From Paulinella micropora (Eukaryota; Cercozoa; Imbricatea; Euglyphida; Paulinellidae), in the NCBI GenBank assembly GCA_019918135.1, contig WBZZ01002773.1, forward strand, positions 120,001-184,000: a stretch of DNA of 64,000 nucleotides, given 5' to 3'. Below, one piece after another: positions 28,960 to 39,699 of the stretch. A program made the position numbers and the translations under genes. The number at the start of each line of letters is the position of its first letter. Position 1 is the stretch's first letter. The notes under the pieces are model-generated. The model was given only the letters and a program-made list of their open reading frames with translations. It made no database searches and had not been told where the DNA came from.

Positions 28960-31205
28960 ATGCACACCAGCCTGGCCTGCAGGCTGTGGCGCCTGGGGCG
29001 CCTGCTCTGGTGGTTCCGGGCCGCCAGCGCCAAGTGCCCTTACCCGCTCCAGTGCCCGACGCAGGCCGAGGCGTGCCCCCCGGTCGCGTGCCCCGGCGGC
29101 GCCACCATCCTGGAAATCACGACGGCGGCCCCGCACGACACGTTCGGGTGGCCCCTGTGGCCGCCCGCCGCGCCGGCCGCCCCCACGTCGTTCACGGTGG
29201 ACTGGGGGGACGGCTCGTTTCCGGCAGTGTGCCTGGACGCCGGCGCCGCGCCGTGCGCGCACACGTACGCTGCTCCTGGCACGTACACGGTGACGGCGGA
29301 CCCCGGCGGACGCTATCCCGTGCGCGGCTGGGCGCTGACGCCCCTGGCACGCCACGGCGCCCGCAGGGCTGCGGCTGCGCGCCGAGAGGCAGTGGGGGGG
29401 AGCTGCGCTTCCACGCGACGAGCGGCTACCACCTGTACGCGGCGCCGGGGCTCACGTACGTGCACTCGCTGGCCTGGCTGCCGGACGCCGGGCTCGTGCG
29501 GAGCTGGGACTAAAGCTTCGCCCGCCTCACCACTCCGCTGCCGGACCTGAGCTACGGGCTCAACCTGTGGGGCGCCGTGTCGGCAGTCTGCCTGTTCGAG
29601 CACTCCACCGGCCTGCGCTGCCTGGACGGCACGCAGGGCTGGGACACGCGCCGCCTGCGCAACGCCAGCCGGGCGTTCGCAAACCTGCCGGCGCTGGCCA
29701 CGCTGGACCTGTCGCGCTGGCACACTGCCGCGCTAGAGGAAGTGAGCGAGCTGTTCGCGGGCAGCGCGGCGCTCACGTAGACGGGGGTCGGCGGCTGGAC
29801 GTCGCTGCCGGGGCTGCGGCGCTTCGACCAACTGCTGGCGGGCGTCTCACCCGACTTCCGGGAACTGGGGGCCTTCGCGAGGTGGGCGACCCCGGCGCTC
29901 GCGCCGGGCTCGGTCGACTGCACGCGGCTGGCGCCGTACACGGCGCTCAGCCAGGCGCACTGGCCCGCCGCGTGCTCGCGCTCGCTCTTCCTGGCGGTGG
30001 TGCGAGTGTCGTACCCTAGCGCCGTCATCGCCCTGGCGCTGTCGCCCGCGGCCGGCCCGGGCGCCGCGTACGGCGTGGACTGGGGGGATGGCTCGGCGCC
30101 CGGCTCGTGCGCGCACGCCGACGGCGCCGTCTGCAACCACACGTACACGAGCGCCGGCGACTACTGGCTGCGCCTGAGCGGCCGCGTGGACGGGCTGTGG
30201 TACGTGGCCGGCGCGGAGGTCGTGGAAGTGGTCGCGTGGGGCGACGTGCAGCTGTACCACCCCGTCGGCAGCGGGACGCCGCTCTTCGTGCCCCCCGAAC
30301 TGGACGAGTGGGGCGCGCTGGGCTACCTGGCACCTAAGGCTGGCTCGCGCGCCCTGCGGGGCGTGGCGCCCGAGTACCTGCTGATCGGGATGGGCGAGTT
30401 TGTGAGCGACGCGCGCGACTGGGACTGGTCGTGGCTCACGCCCGCCACGCACCCCCAGGGCTTCCTCAACCTGTTTTACGGCTGCGCCAAGTTCAACCAG
30501 GACCTGGACGGCTGGAACACGAGCGGCATGGCTAGCCTCGCCTCCACCTTCCAGTATGCGTCGGCCTTCAACGGCAGCCTCGGGGGCTGGGACACGAGCC
30601 ATGTCACCAGCCTAGGCTGGACTTTCAGCGGCGCGCGGGCCTTCAACCGGCCGATCGGTGGCTGGAACACGAGCAGGGTCACCAGCATGCAGTCGACCTT
30701 CAACAAAGCGTACGCCTTTAATCAGCCGCTCGGCGGCTGGGACGTGAGCCAGGTCACCAGCCTGCAGACGACGTTCGCAAACGCGTACGCCTTTAACCAG
30801 CCGCTCGGCGGTTGGAACACGAGCCGGGTCACCGTGCTAGGGGCGGCGTTCCTGAATGCGTACGCCTTCAACCAGCCGATCGGCGGTTGGGACGTAAGCA
30901 GTGTCTTGTACTTGGGCTACACTTTTGCCTGTAAACCGATGGGCCAGTGCGTGTTTAACCAGCCGCTGGGCAGCTGGAACATGTCGGCTGCCATGGCGAC
31001 AGGGCACTATGTAGCAGTGTTTGGGGGCAACTGCGTCTACGATCAGAACCTCACGGCCTGGCACGTAGCGGCCGGGAGCGCCACGACCTGCAGGCAGATG
31101 TTTCAGCCTAAAGGGATTAGCCAGCCTGGCGTAGGTATCAGGCCGAGCAACCTGCCAGCTCTGTGCAACGGCTCCTACGTGCAAGGGTGTGGTCGTATTC
31201 AGTAG
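28960..31205 (+). pseudogene. PKD/BspA family copy 2, decayed
   Basis: Same layout as copy 1: signal peptide, first PKD-like domain (FTVDWGDGSFP, about 29190), second PKD-like domain (YGVDWGDGSAP, about 30070), and BspA repeats to 31205. Against copy 1 it has about four lesions: a two-base loss near 29341, a one-base gain in a G run near 29397, a TAA at 29511 where copy 1 reads Tyr, and a TAG at 29778. The part from 29781 to 31205 is open and well conserved. It is therefore a pseudogene in its first third with a well-kept second half. Confidence 0.8.
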
Positions 31206-31690
31206 CTAGGACACCAGTTACGGCGGAAACACTCGCGCGGGGGCCGAAACCCGGGGCAGAGCAGCAGCAGGTCCCTGGCCTGCTGGTGCTCGCAGCACCA
31301 CCCAGCAGAGGTAGTTCTGGGAGAGGATGGAGCCAGGGACGCTTCTCTCTTCTTACTGGCGCAGCGAAATCCAGCCTGGCTCTGGGACAGCTGCTGTGTG
31401 CATCCTCTGCCTAATGAACTCGAGTTAGTGCCTAAGCTTTCTGTCCACCAACGTCCACGGCGTACATCGTCGACAGCAGAGAGGAGGTTTTCCCCTCCTG
31501 TTTGGGGTCGGCCGGCCCGACGGACGGGGCCGCCCCCCCCCGGGCGACGGGGAGGAAGAGGGACAGGAGGGGGGGCGAGTCCTTTTGCTCCCTGCCCTGC
31601 CGCGCCACGCCGGCGGCCGGGGACGCCGTCTCCCCCCCCCCCCCGGCCATCCTTCTCCCACTGGCTAAACCACCACGCCCTGTGCTCCAG
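31206..31690. other. Intergenic stretch: 3' UTR-like sequence, block C, G/C runs and the 5' block of copy 3
   Basis: No gene seen. Resembles the stretches after copies 1 and 3 along most of its length, and ends in the family 5' block (GGCTAAACCACC at 31663-31674, CTCCAG before the ATG). Confidence 0.6.
31381..31480 (+). repeat. Shared 3' block (block C)
   Basis: CTGTGTGCATCCTCTGCC, CTCGAGTTAGTGCCTAAG, then GTCCACCAACGTCCACGG and GTACATCGTCGAC. Nearly identical to 34069-34160, pointing to a recent duplication or gene conversion between the ends of copies 2 and 3. Confidence 0.75.
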
Positions 31691-33892
31691 ATGACGCACC
31701 ACCTCCGTCCCGCCCGCCTGCCGTGGCGCCCGTGGCGCCTGCTCCTTCTGTGCGGGTGGCTCCGGGCCGCCGGCGCCGGGTGCCCGTACCCGCTCCAGTG
31801 CCCGACGCAAGAGGAGGCGTGCCCCTCGGTCGTGTGCCCCGGCGGCGCCACGATCCTGGAAATCACGACGGCGGCCCCGCAGGACACGTTCGTGTGGCCA
31901 CTGTGGCCGCCCGCCACGCCGCCGGCGCGCCGGCGCCGCCAGGTTCAGGCCGCCGTCCCGACGTCGTTCACGGTGAACTGGGGGGACGGCTCGCCCCCTA
32001 CGCAGTGCCTCGATGCCGGCGCAGCCGTGCGCGCACACGTACGCTGCTCCCGGCACGTACACGGTGACGGCAGACCCCGGCGGACGCTACCCCATGCGCG
32101 GCTGGGCGCTGACGCCCGCCTGGCACGCCATGGCGCCCGCGGGCCTGCAGCTGCGTGCCGTGAGGCAGTGGGGGGAGCTGCGCTTCCACGCGACGAGAGG
32201 CTACCACCTGTACGCGGCGCCGGGGCTCACGTACGTGCCACCGTTGAATTCGCTGCCTGACACGGGACTGGTCCAGAGCTGGGACTACAGCTTCGCCCGT
32301 TTGACCACACCGCTGCCTGACGTGAGCTACGGGCTCAACGTGTCTCGGTGGTGGGCATATTCGAGGGCTCCGTGGGCCTGAGAAGCCCGGATGGTACGCA
32401 AGGCTGGGACACGCGCCGGCTGCGCAATGCGAGCCGAGCGTTCGCGGGCCTGCCGGCGCCGACCGAGCTCGACCTGTCGCGCTGGGATACCGCCCGGCTC
32501 GAGGACGTGAGCGAACTGTTCGCGGGCAGCGCAGCGCTCACGCGCACGTGGGTCGGCGCCTGGACGTCGCTGCCGAGCCTGTCGCGCTTCGCGGGGCTGT
32601 TCCAGGGCCTAGGCAGCGACTTCCGGGAAGCGCTCACCGGCTGGTCGACACCCGCGCTCGCGCCGGGCTCGGCCGACTGCGCCCGGCTGGCGCCGTACAC
32701 GGCGCTCGGCCAAGCGCATTGGCCCGCCGCGTGCTCGCGCTCGCTCTTTCTGGCGCTCGTGCGCACGACCTACCCCAGCACCACTGCCACCCTGGCGCTG
32801 TCGCCCACGGCCGGCCCGGGCGCGGGCGGCACGTACGGCGTGGACTGGGGGGATGGGTCGGCGCCCGAACCGTGCGAGCACGCTGACGGTGCCGGCTGCA
32901 CGCACACGTACGCGGGCGCCGGAAACTACTGGCTGCGCCTGAGCGGCCGCGTGGACGGGCTGTGGTACGTGGAGGGCGCCCGGGTAGTGGACGTGGTGGC
33001 GTGGGGCGACGTGCAGCTGTACCACCCCGTCGGCAGCGAGACGCCGCTCTTCACGTGGGGAGTATGCGGGTATCCGTTGCGCTACCTGGCGCTGACGGCC
33101 GGCTCGCGGGCGCTGCACGGCGTGGCGCCCGATTACCTGCTGATCGGCATGAGCGAGTTTGTGGGTGACGCGCGCGACTGGGACTGGTCGTGGCTCACGC
33201 CCGCCACGCACCCCCAGGGCTTCCTCTACCTGTTCCGTGACTTCGCCAAGTTCAATCAGGACCTCGACGGCTGGAATACGAGCGGTGTCGCTAGCCTCGC
33301 CTACATGTTCTGGAATGCGAGGGCCTTCAATGGCAGCATCGGGGGCTGGAACACGAGCCAGGTCACCAACCTAGCATCGACGTTCAATGGCGCGTACGCC
33401 TTTGATCGGCCGGTCGGTGGCTGGGACGTCAGCCAGGTCACCAGCCTAGCAGGGACGTTCGGGGAAGCGTTAGCTTTCAACCAGCCGATCGGCGGCTGGA
33501 ACACGAGCCGGGTCACCAGCCTAGCAGGGACGTTCGTGGGCGCACGGGCCTTTAACCAGCAGATCGACGGCTGGGACATAAGCCGCATCACTAACTTAGT
33601 GAATACCTTCTTATGTGACGCGCAGAAGGAACTGTGTGTGTTTAATCAGCCCCTGGGCAACTGGAAAGTGTCGGCCGCCGTGGCTGCAGAGAACATACGG
33701 GGTATGTTCGCTGGCAATTGCGTGTTTGATCAAAACCTCACGGCCTGGAACGTGACCTCGAGATTGGGGGCAAATGTGTGCAAGCAGCTGTTCCAGCCTG
33801 GGGGGATCCTAAATCCAGGCCTAGGTATCAAGCCAAGCAACCTGCCCGCAGTCTGCAGCGGCTCCTACCTGCGCGGTTGTGGTAAGCCTTAG
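31691..33892 (+). pseudogene. PKD/BspA family copy 3, two length lesions that cancel in frame
   Basis: Start ATG at 31691 after the family 5' block. Signal peptide, both PKD-like domains and six BspA repeats can be read. Against copy 1 it has lost two bases near 32022 and about ten near 32345; together these are twelve, so the frame from 32348 to 33892 (514 residues, uninterrupted) is again the frame of the start, while about 110 codons between are out of frame. It ends with GCGKP in place of the copy 1 end. Probably a pseudogene, unless the first lesion is a sequencing error. Confidence 0.75.
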
Positions 33893-34312
33893 GAAGAAGC
33901 AAGACACACACCCAACGCAGTGGTGCGCGCAGAAGAAATCCGGCACAGCGGCCGGTCTCTGACCCGCTGGTGCTGGCAGCACCAGCAGGAAGAGAGACTC
34001 GTCGGAGGGGAAGGGGCGAAGTAGTTCTCGGGGCGACGGGGTAGTCTTCTCTCTTCCATTGGTGGGAGCCGCTGTGTGCATCCTCTGCCTAATAAACTCG
34101 AGTTAGTGCCTAAAGCTGGCTGTCCACCAACGTCCACGGCGTACATCGTCGACAGGAGGCTTTTCTGCGTGCAGGAGAGAGGTCGGCCAGCCCGAGCGAG
34201 CGCCGCTACGACCCCGGTGGCGGCAGGCCAGTGGCGCCTGGTCTCGGTCCGCCGGTGGCGCCGCTGGCCTGCAGGGTCACTTGGCGTGTGACCGACTGTC
34301 TCCGGGGGCCGC
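33893..34312. other. 3' region of copy 3 with block D
   Basis: No gene seen. Holds a 3' UTR-like stretch similar to those after copies 1 and 2, block D with AATAAA, then GC-rich sequence that also resembles 26760-26815 (CCAGCCCGAGCG). Confidence 0.6.
34069..34160 (+). repeat. Shared 3' block (block D) with AATAAA
   Basis: Same as block C, with CCTAATAAACTCGAG giving a canonical AATAAA about 190 bases after the stop of copy 3. Confidence 0.75.
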
Positions 34313-34752
34313 TCAGCTGCGGCGACTTGGCTGTCCAGTAAGTAAGTCTGCTTTAATCGACAAATGGAGACAGTCTGCCCAGGCAACAGAGCTTCCTTTT
34401 TTAGAGCGTAGCTCTCTCTCTCTCACACACACACACACACTCTCTCTCACTCTCTTCATGTCGGCCAGGCCGGCTGGCCCTAGCCCAGGCGCTGCCGCCG
34501 CCGGGCTCTCAGGGCCCGTGCCCGAACCAGACGGTGGCATCCTGAATGCTGGCCTCTGGGGACGGCGAGGCCGAGACCGAGACCGAGGCGGGACTGAGGC
34601 CGGGACCGGGGCCGGGGGACTCGGGGGCAACGAGTCGGGCGTGCAGTACGCGGCGACGCAGGCGCCCCGGCGGCCAGCGCCAGCCACCGCCAGCCACAGC
34701 AGCAGCCGCCACAGCCACACCAGCAGCCACGTACCCCGGCGTCGGTGCATGG
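34313..34752 (-). pseudogene. Probable N-terminal fragment of a further PKD/BspA family member
   Basis: On the minus strand from the ATG at 34752, a 147-residue frame begins with a signal peptide (MHRRRGTWLLVWLWRLLLWL) and a Cys pair, like the starts of copies 1 and 6. Its upstream sequence (CTGGCAAAGCC and a C-run) resembles a decayed family 5' block. After about 45 residues it becomes Pro/Arg/Ser-rich and shows no PKD-like domain. A (CA)n microsatellite lies in it at about 34423-34442. Could equally be a chance frame. Confidence 0.3.
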
Positions 34753-35069
34753 ACAGCACGGGCAGAGCCAGGGCGCTAGGCTTTGCCAGGCTAGGCTGGG
34801 CCAGCAGCGCCGGTCCGTCGCGCGGCCGCACTCTTCCCCTCCCCCCGGGGGGGGGGGGGGCGTGCTCTGTGCCAGGGAGGGGAACGTAGCTTTTCCCTCT
34901 TTCCAGAGGAGAGAGCGAAGCCGCGGGGGGGCCAGAAGGAGGGAGGGGACAGAGAGAGTCCCCGGTCGGCGCAGCCCCTCGGAGCCTCCGGACCCCGGGC
35001 TGCCGCGGCCCCCTGGTTGTGGCGGCCACCCCGCCCGCCGGGCCCAGCCCAGCCAAAGGCCGGCGCCGT

Positions 35070-36615
35070 TATTGTTCCCCCTGATTTTGCCGCACCCCCG
35101 GACGTAGCCAGTACACTGGGCCGGCAGGTGGCTCGGCTGGATGCCTTGGTCGGGCGTGTAGAGACCATAGTGCTGGAAGATCCGTGCGCACGCGCCGGCC
35201 CCGGCCGAATGCAGGCTGAGGTTCCAGCTCCTGAGGTCCTGATCGAACACACAGTTGCACATGAACATACCCCACAGGCCGCCATTTTCCCAGCCCGCCG
35301 CGGCCGACACGTCCCAGCTGCCCAGGGGCTGGTTAAAGACGCAGTTGCGCAGCGGACAAGCAAAGGCGTACGACAGGCTGGTGACCCGGCCGGTGGGCCA
35401 GCCGTCAAGGGGCTGGTTGAAGGCCCTGGCGTCCAGGAAGATCGAGTCCAGGTTCGTGGCGGACGACGTCTGCCACCCGCCCAGCGGCCGGTTGAAGGCA
35501 TAGGCGGACGCGAAAGCCCCGTGCAGGTTCGTGACACCGCTCACGTCCCAGTTCTCGACGCTGCCGTTGAAGCTGAAGGCGGCAGCGAAAGTGCTGTCCA
35601 GGCTCGCGACGCCGCTCGTGTTCCAGCCGCCGAGGTCCTGGTTGAATTGGTGGCAGTGTTCGAACAGGCTGCGCAAGCCCTGGGGGTGGGTCGCGGGCGT
35701 GAGCCACGACCAGTCCCAGTCGCGCGCGTCGCCCACGAACTCTGTCATTTGGTACAGCAAGTACTCGGGCGCCACGCCGTGCAGCGCCCGCGAGCCGGCC
35801 GTGGGGGCCAGGTACCGCAGCGCGTAGCATTCCTCCACGGGGGCGCTGGACGAGTCGGAGCCGTCGCCCGGCAGGTGCGGCCTCACCCAGAGCGGCTCGG
35901 TGCTGTTGACGGGGTGGTACAGCTGCACGTCGCCCCACGCCAGCACCTCGACGACGCACGCGCCGGTCAGGTACCACCACCCGTCCACGCGGCCGCCGAG
36001 GCGCAGGCAGTAGTCGCCGGCGCCCGCGTACAGGTGCCGGCACTGGGCGCCCGCTTGCGTGGGCGCAGGCGCCGGGCGCCGAACCGTCCCCCCAGTCCAC
36101 TGTGAAGTTCGGCCCGCCGCCGGCCGTGGGCGACAGCCCCAGCGTGGCTACGATGCCGGCGTACGACACCCGCACCAGCGCCAGCAGAGACGAGCGCGCG
36201 CACGCCGCGGGCCAATGCGCCTGGCTCAGCGCCGTGTACGGCGCCAGCCGGGCGCAGTCGGCCGAGCCCGCGGCGAGCGCGGGCGTCGACCAGCCGGTGA
36301 GCGCTTCCCGGAAGTCGCGGCCTAGACCCCGGAACAGCCCCGCAAAGTGCGACAGGCTCGGCAACGACATCCAGGCGCCGATCCCGTGCGCGCGAGCGCC
36401 AAGCTGCCGTCAAACAGCCCGCTCACGTCCTCGAGCCGGGCGGTGTCCCAGTGCGACAGGTCTAGTTCTGTCAGCGCCGGCAGGCCCGCGAACGCGCGGC
36501 TGGCGTGGCGCAGCCGGCGCGTGTCCCAGGCGCTCGTGCCGTCCAGGCTCGCCAGGCCAGTAGAGCCCTCGAACACGCCGACCGCCGACTCGGCGCCCGA
36601 CACGTTGAGCCCGTC
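35070..36615 (-). pseudogene. PKD/BspA family copy 4, lacking its N-terminus, frame-broken
   Basis: Homology starts near 36615 (NVSGAESAVGVFEGSTGL) and ends near 35070 (YVRGCGKIRG). The signal peptide and first PKD-like domain, about 200 residues, are absent; upstream (36620-36900) is GC-rich sequence with a possible remnant of the 5' block. Frame changes lie near 36380 (with a short loss) and near 36060, inside the second PKD-like domain. Five to six BspA repeats are readable. The usual stop is not at the expected place; the frame runs on through unrelated sequence to 34480. Confidence 0.75.
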
Positions 36616-37262
36616 GCTCGGGACGGCAACGGCGGGACGCTCAGCAGGGGAGGAGGGCGCTGGCGAGCGAGCGGCCGGGGCCGGCGCCAGCAAATGGAAA
36701 GTGGGAGCAGGGGGGGGGGGGGGGGACTGTCCTCCTCCTCCTTCCCCCAAGCCCCCCAGCCCCCGCCTGCGCAGGGCCCCTCCTCCCCCTGGACGGGGGA
36801 GCAAGTGCGGGGGGGGGGGGCAGGGAGTGGAGGCAGGTCGCCTGTCCACCCCCCCCGGCCATCTTTTCTCCCCCCCCCCCGGGGGGGGGGCGGGGCCGGC
36901 GGGGACGAGGTGACCTTGCCTGGGGAGGGGGAGGGCTGTCGGTGGCGCGTACTATTCGCTCGGGGTCCTCCGGCGCGGCCGGCCCGACGACCGGTCCGCC
37001 CCACCCCCCGGCCCGGCTCTGAGAGGAAGGGCCCGCGCTCCCCTTGCCGGTGGCCAGCTGGCCCGCTGCTATCTTTATTTCTGCGTACTGAGTACAAGGG
37101 CGCGGCCGGGCTCTCAAGACCCACGCCGGCCGACGCCGCGGTCACTCCCGGCGCTAGCTACCAAAAGGGCTGGGTCTACTAGCTATTGCCCACGGCCAAC
37201 AGAGGAAGCTTGGCGCTCAGCGGTGCTGGAGCTGGCGAAGCCCGCCCTGTCCGGCCAGGGGC
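36616..37262. other. GC-rich stretch with G and C runs, no gene seen
   Basis: Several G or C runs of 9-16 bases (about 36710-36725, 36810-36820, 36870-36890). Open frames here are low-complexity on both strands. A possible remnant of the family 5' block lies near 36690-36700 on the minus strand. Confidence 0.5.
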
Positions 37263-38366
37263 CTACTCCGCCCGTCCGTCAGGGGCACCCGGCCGAGCTC
37301 TTTTGCGGGGCAGCTCAGCGCCGCGGACGGGCGAGCGCTCGTCAGCAGAGCCGGCCGCCGCGGAGGCCGCTGCTTCCTCGTCTGGGCGCGGGGCACTCGG
37401 GCGGCTGACGTGTCTGGCCCCGTAGCGATCATGCACAAAGAGCCGCACCCCGTCCCGCCGCCTGCGCGTCAGGTCCCAGCCAGCCTCCGGCAGCAGCTGG
37501 TGGAGTACCCGAGAAGCGCTCACCCCCTCCTGGTGGGCCGCGGCCAGCAACAGGTCGTAGCAGGGCCGGATCTGCGCGAGCTGGGTGAGCAAGAGCGTCT
37601 CTACGCCAACCTCTGCCCCCATGAGCGGCGCGGGCTCTTGCGCCCCCGTGGGTACGTGCAGGAGAAATTCACACGGGTAGGACACGGTGACCTCGTCGCC
37701 CTCCCCTGCGTGGGGAACCATGGTGTACAGCAAGAACTTGGCCTCGCCCCGCTTGTTGCGCTGTTGCGGGTGCCCCTGGAGCGGGGTGCACGTGGCAGCA
37801 GCTGACCGCTGACCGAACAGGGCCTCGAACCAGGATGCCTGTGGGCGGCGGGCCAGCGACAGGAGCCAGGAGGCCGTGCGGACGGCACGGGGCAGCACGG
37901 ACAGCCGGCAGCGGTCCAGCGCATGGTCGGGCTCGGCGTCGTCGTCGTCCTGTTCTGCGCAGTCGTCACCGGATGCTTCCTCCGCCGGGCCCGGTTCTGC
38001 ACAGTCATCTTCACCCGAGGCGTCGTCACCGGAGGCTTCCTCCGCCAGGCCCGGCTCGGCGCACTCGTCACCCGCGGAGGCTTCCTCCGCCGGGCCCGGC
38101 TCGGCGCACTCGTCACCCGAGGGGGCTTCCCCCGCCGGCTCCGCCGCCTCGTGGCGCCGCCGGTAACGGATCCACAGGCTAACACGACAACCCTCGGCGA
38201 CCAAGACGGTGGCGGTAAGCCCAAACCGCCAGATGCAGGCCAGGGAGCCCCCGCGTTCCAATTGCGTCGGTACGGGCCTGAGAGCCGCGGCGGTCTGCAG
38301 CGGCTGCTGAGGACGAAGCCCGGTGCGGCTCGTCAATCTGGCGCTGGGTTCGGTAGTGGAAGCCAT
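37263..38366 (-). CDS. Acidic-repeat protein of unknown function, intact
   Basis: 367 residues, uninterrupted. A hydrophobic segment (SLACIWRFGLTATVLVAEG, about residues 40-58) could be a membrane anchor. Residues about 75-145 are repeats of the type CAEPGPAEEASGDD. The second half is ordered (AEAKFLLYTMVPHAG-like stretch, YPCEFLLHVPTGAQEPA, LLTQLAQIRPCYDLLLAA), and the end is basic (PRKRARPG), a possible nuclear signal. It is divergent from the gene at 38761. I recognise no family. Confidence 0.65.
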   Translation of the reverse strand: MASTTEPSARLTSRTGLRPQQPLQTAAALRPVPTQLERGGSLACIWRFGLTATVLVAEGCRVSLWIRYRRRHEAAEPAGEAPSGDECAEPGPAEEASAGDECAEPGLAEEASGDDASGEDDCAEPGPAEEASGDDCAEQDDDDAEPDHALDRCRLSVLPRAVRTASWLLSLARRPQASWFEALFGQRSAAATCTPLQGHPQQRNKRGEAKFLLYTMVPHAGEGDEVTVSYPCEFLLHVPTGAQEPAPLMGAEVGVETLLLTQLAQIRPCYDLLLAAAHQEGVSASRVLHQLLPEAGWDLTRRRRDGVRLFVHDRYGARHVSRPSAPRPDEEAAASAAAGSADERSPVRGAELPRKRARPGAPDGRAE

Positions 38367-38760
38367 GCGGGGTCAGGTTGTGAGAGGAGGCCGAACGCTG
38401 GTCCCGCGCCCCAGGGGAGGGGGGAGGGTGCGCGCGCACCGGGGGCGTGCCGGGGCGGGGAGTGGGGGGACCTCCCCGCGCGCGCCCGGTTTCGGACAAG
38501 CCCCCCCTGGGGCGCGCTCTCCGGGGAAGAAGGGCGGGCCTCGTGCCGCACGCCCGTATCCCTCTCTGCGTGCCCGCCGTGTGCCCGCCGCGTGCCCGGG
38601 GCGGGCGGGGGAAGAAGGCGGGGGCGCTTGTCCCCGACTCCCGCTCTCCACCCCCCGACGGCTGCAGCTACGGGGGCCTCCTCCTCCCCCCCCCCCCTGC
38701 GTGTGCACCGGGCGGCAGGAAGAAGGGGCAGGCAGCACATCTATCGGCGGGCACAGAGAT
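38367..38760. promoter_or_regulatory. Shared upstream region of two divergent genes
   Basis: 394 bases between divergently transcribed genes at 38366 (minus) and 38761 (plus). GC-rich with C runs near 38690. Most likely holds both promoters; no specific motif recognised. Confidence 0.4.
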
Positions 38761-39453
38761 GGAAGCGCCTAGCCCTCCCGCCCCGAGCAGGAAGGCGCCA
38801 CGGAAGAGAAGGCACGGTCGTACCCCTCCACTGGAGGATCCCTGGGGCGGGGAAACACTAGACCCCAAACGACAGAAGACTGGCACGGATGCCCCCGACG
38901 CAGGGACGGCGCCCGCGGAGCCGACGCCCGCCGAGGCCTCGACACCCGCTGCACCCGCGGAGCCGGCCTGCCGCCGCTGCCTCGGCACCCGCGGCACCCG
39001 CGGAGCCGACGTCCGCCGCCTCCGCCTCCTCGCCCACGGCACCCGCGGGGCCGACCTCCGCCGCCGCGGCGCCCGCGGGGTCGACCCCCGCGCCCGAGCA
39101 GCCGCCGCCCGGCCCGAGCCCGGGGCCACGATATCGGTGACTGGAAGCTGCTGCAGGATGCGCAGTCCTTGCTCATCCAGAGCTGCGCGCAGCTGTCCAG
39201 TGCGATCGCCCGCAAGCGCGAGGTCACACCCTACATCGAGATCTCGCACTTTGGCCTCAGCGACACTTTGCACCACCTCGTGCGGCTGCATACCCTCCTG
39301 GCCGAGGCCTTGTGCCTGCAGCAGCTACACCTAACCAAGAGCCAGGACGTGCAAGTGAAGCTAGCGGCCGCCGGCGCGATCATCCAGCTCCTGCCCGCGC
39401 ACGTAGCGGCGCGGGCGGCCACGGAAATCAAGCTCGTCGGCCCGGGGCCCTAG
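38761..39453 (+). pseudogene. Probable nuclear protein with Pro/Ala linker and helical C-terminus; two apparent frame changes
   Basis: Start at 38761 (MEAPSPPAPSRKAPRKRRHG) with basic nuclear-targeting-like motifs (RKAPRKRR, PKRQKTG). A Pro/Ala/Thr-rich linker follows, then a helical, well-formed domain of about 110 residues ending at 39453 (DWKLLQDAQSLLIQSCAQ, HLVRLHTLLAEALCLQQL, AAGAIIQLLPAHVAARAA). To read all three parts, frame must change near 38965 and near 39120, both in C/G-rich low-complexity sequence, so these may be sequence errors. The helical repeat-like domain suggests a protein-protein interaction role; no family named. Confidence 0.5.
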
Positions 39454-39699
39454 CTCCCCCCCCGGGAGCATGGGCGCCACCACGCCGGACAGCGTGCGAA
39501 CCTGCAGCGCTCCGGCACCCAGGCTGCTGAGCGGCTAGCCCAGACCTGCAGAGTATGCTTGCAGGCTGGAAGAAGCTACGCTAGTGCCCGTAGAAGCCAG
39601 GCCTCCTGCTTGGTGCCTGATTAAAATTTAGATTCTCCCCCCCCCCCCCCTTCCTGTTGGGCTTGGGCCTGGCTGGGCCAGGTGCTGCCGGCAGGCACG

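Noticed and set aside
34421-34470. CA and TC repeats as a regulatory feature
   Set aside because: Simple microsatellite; no link to a gene start or end could be shown.
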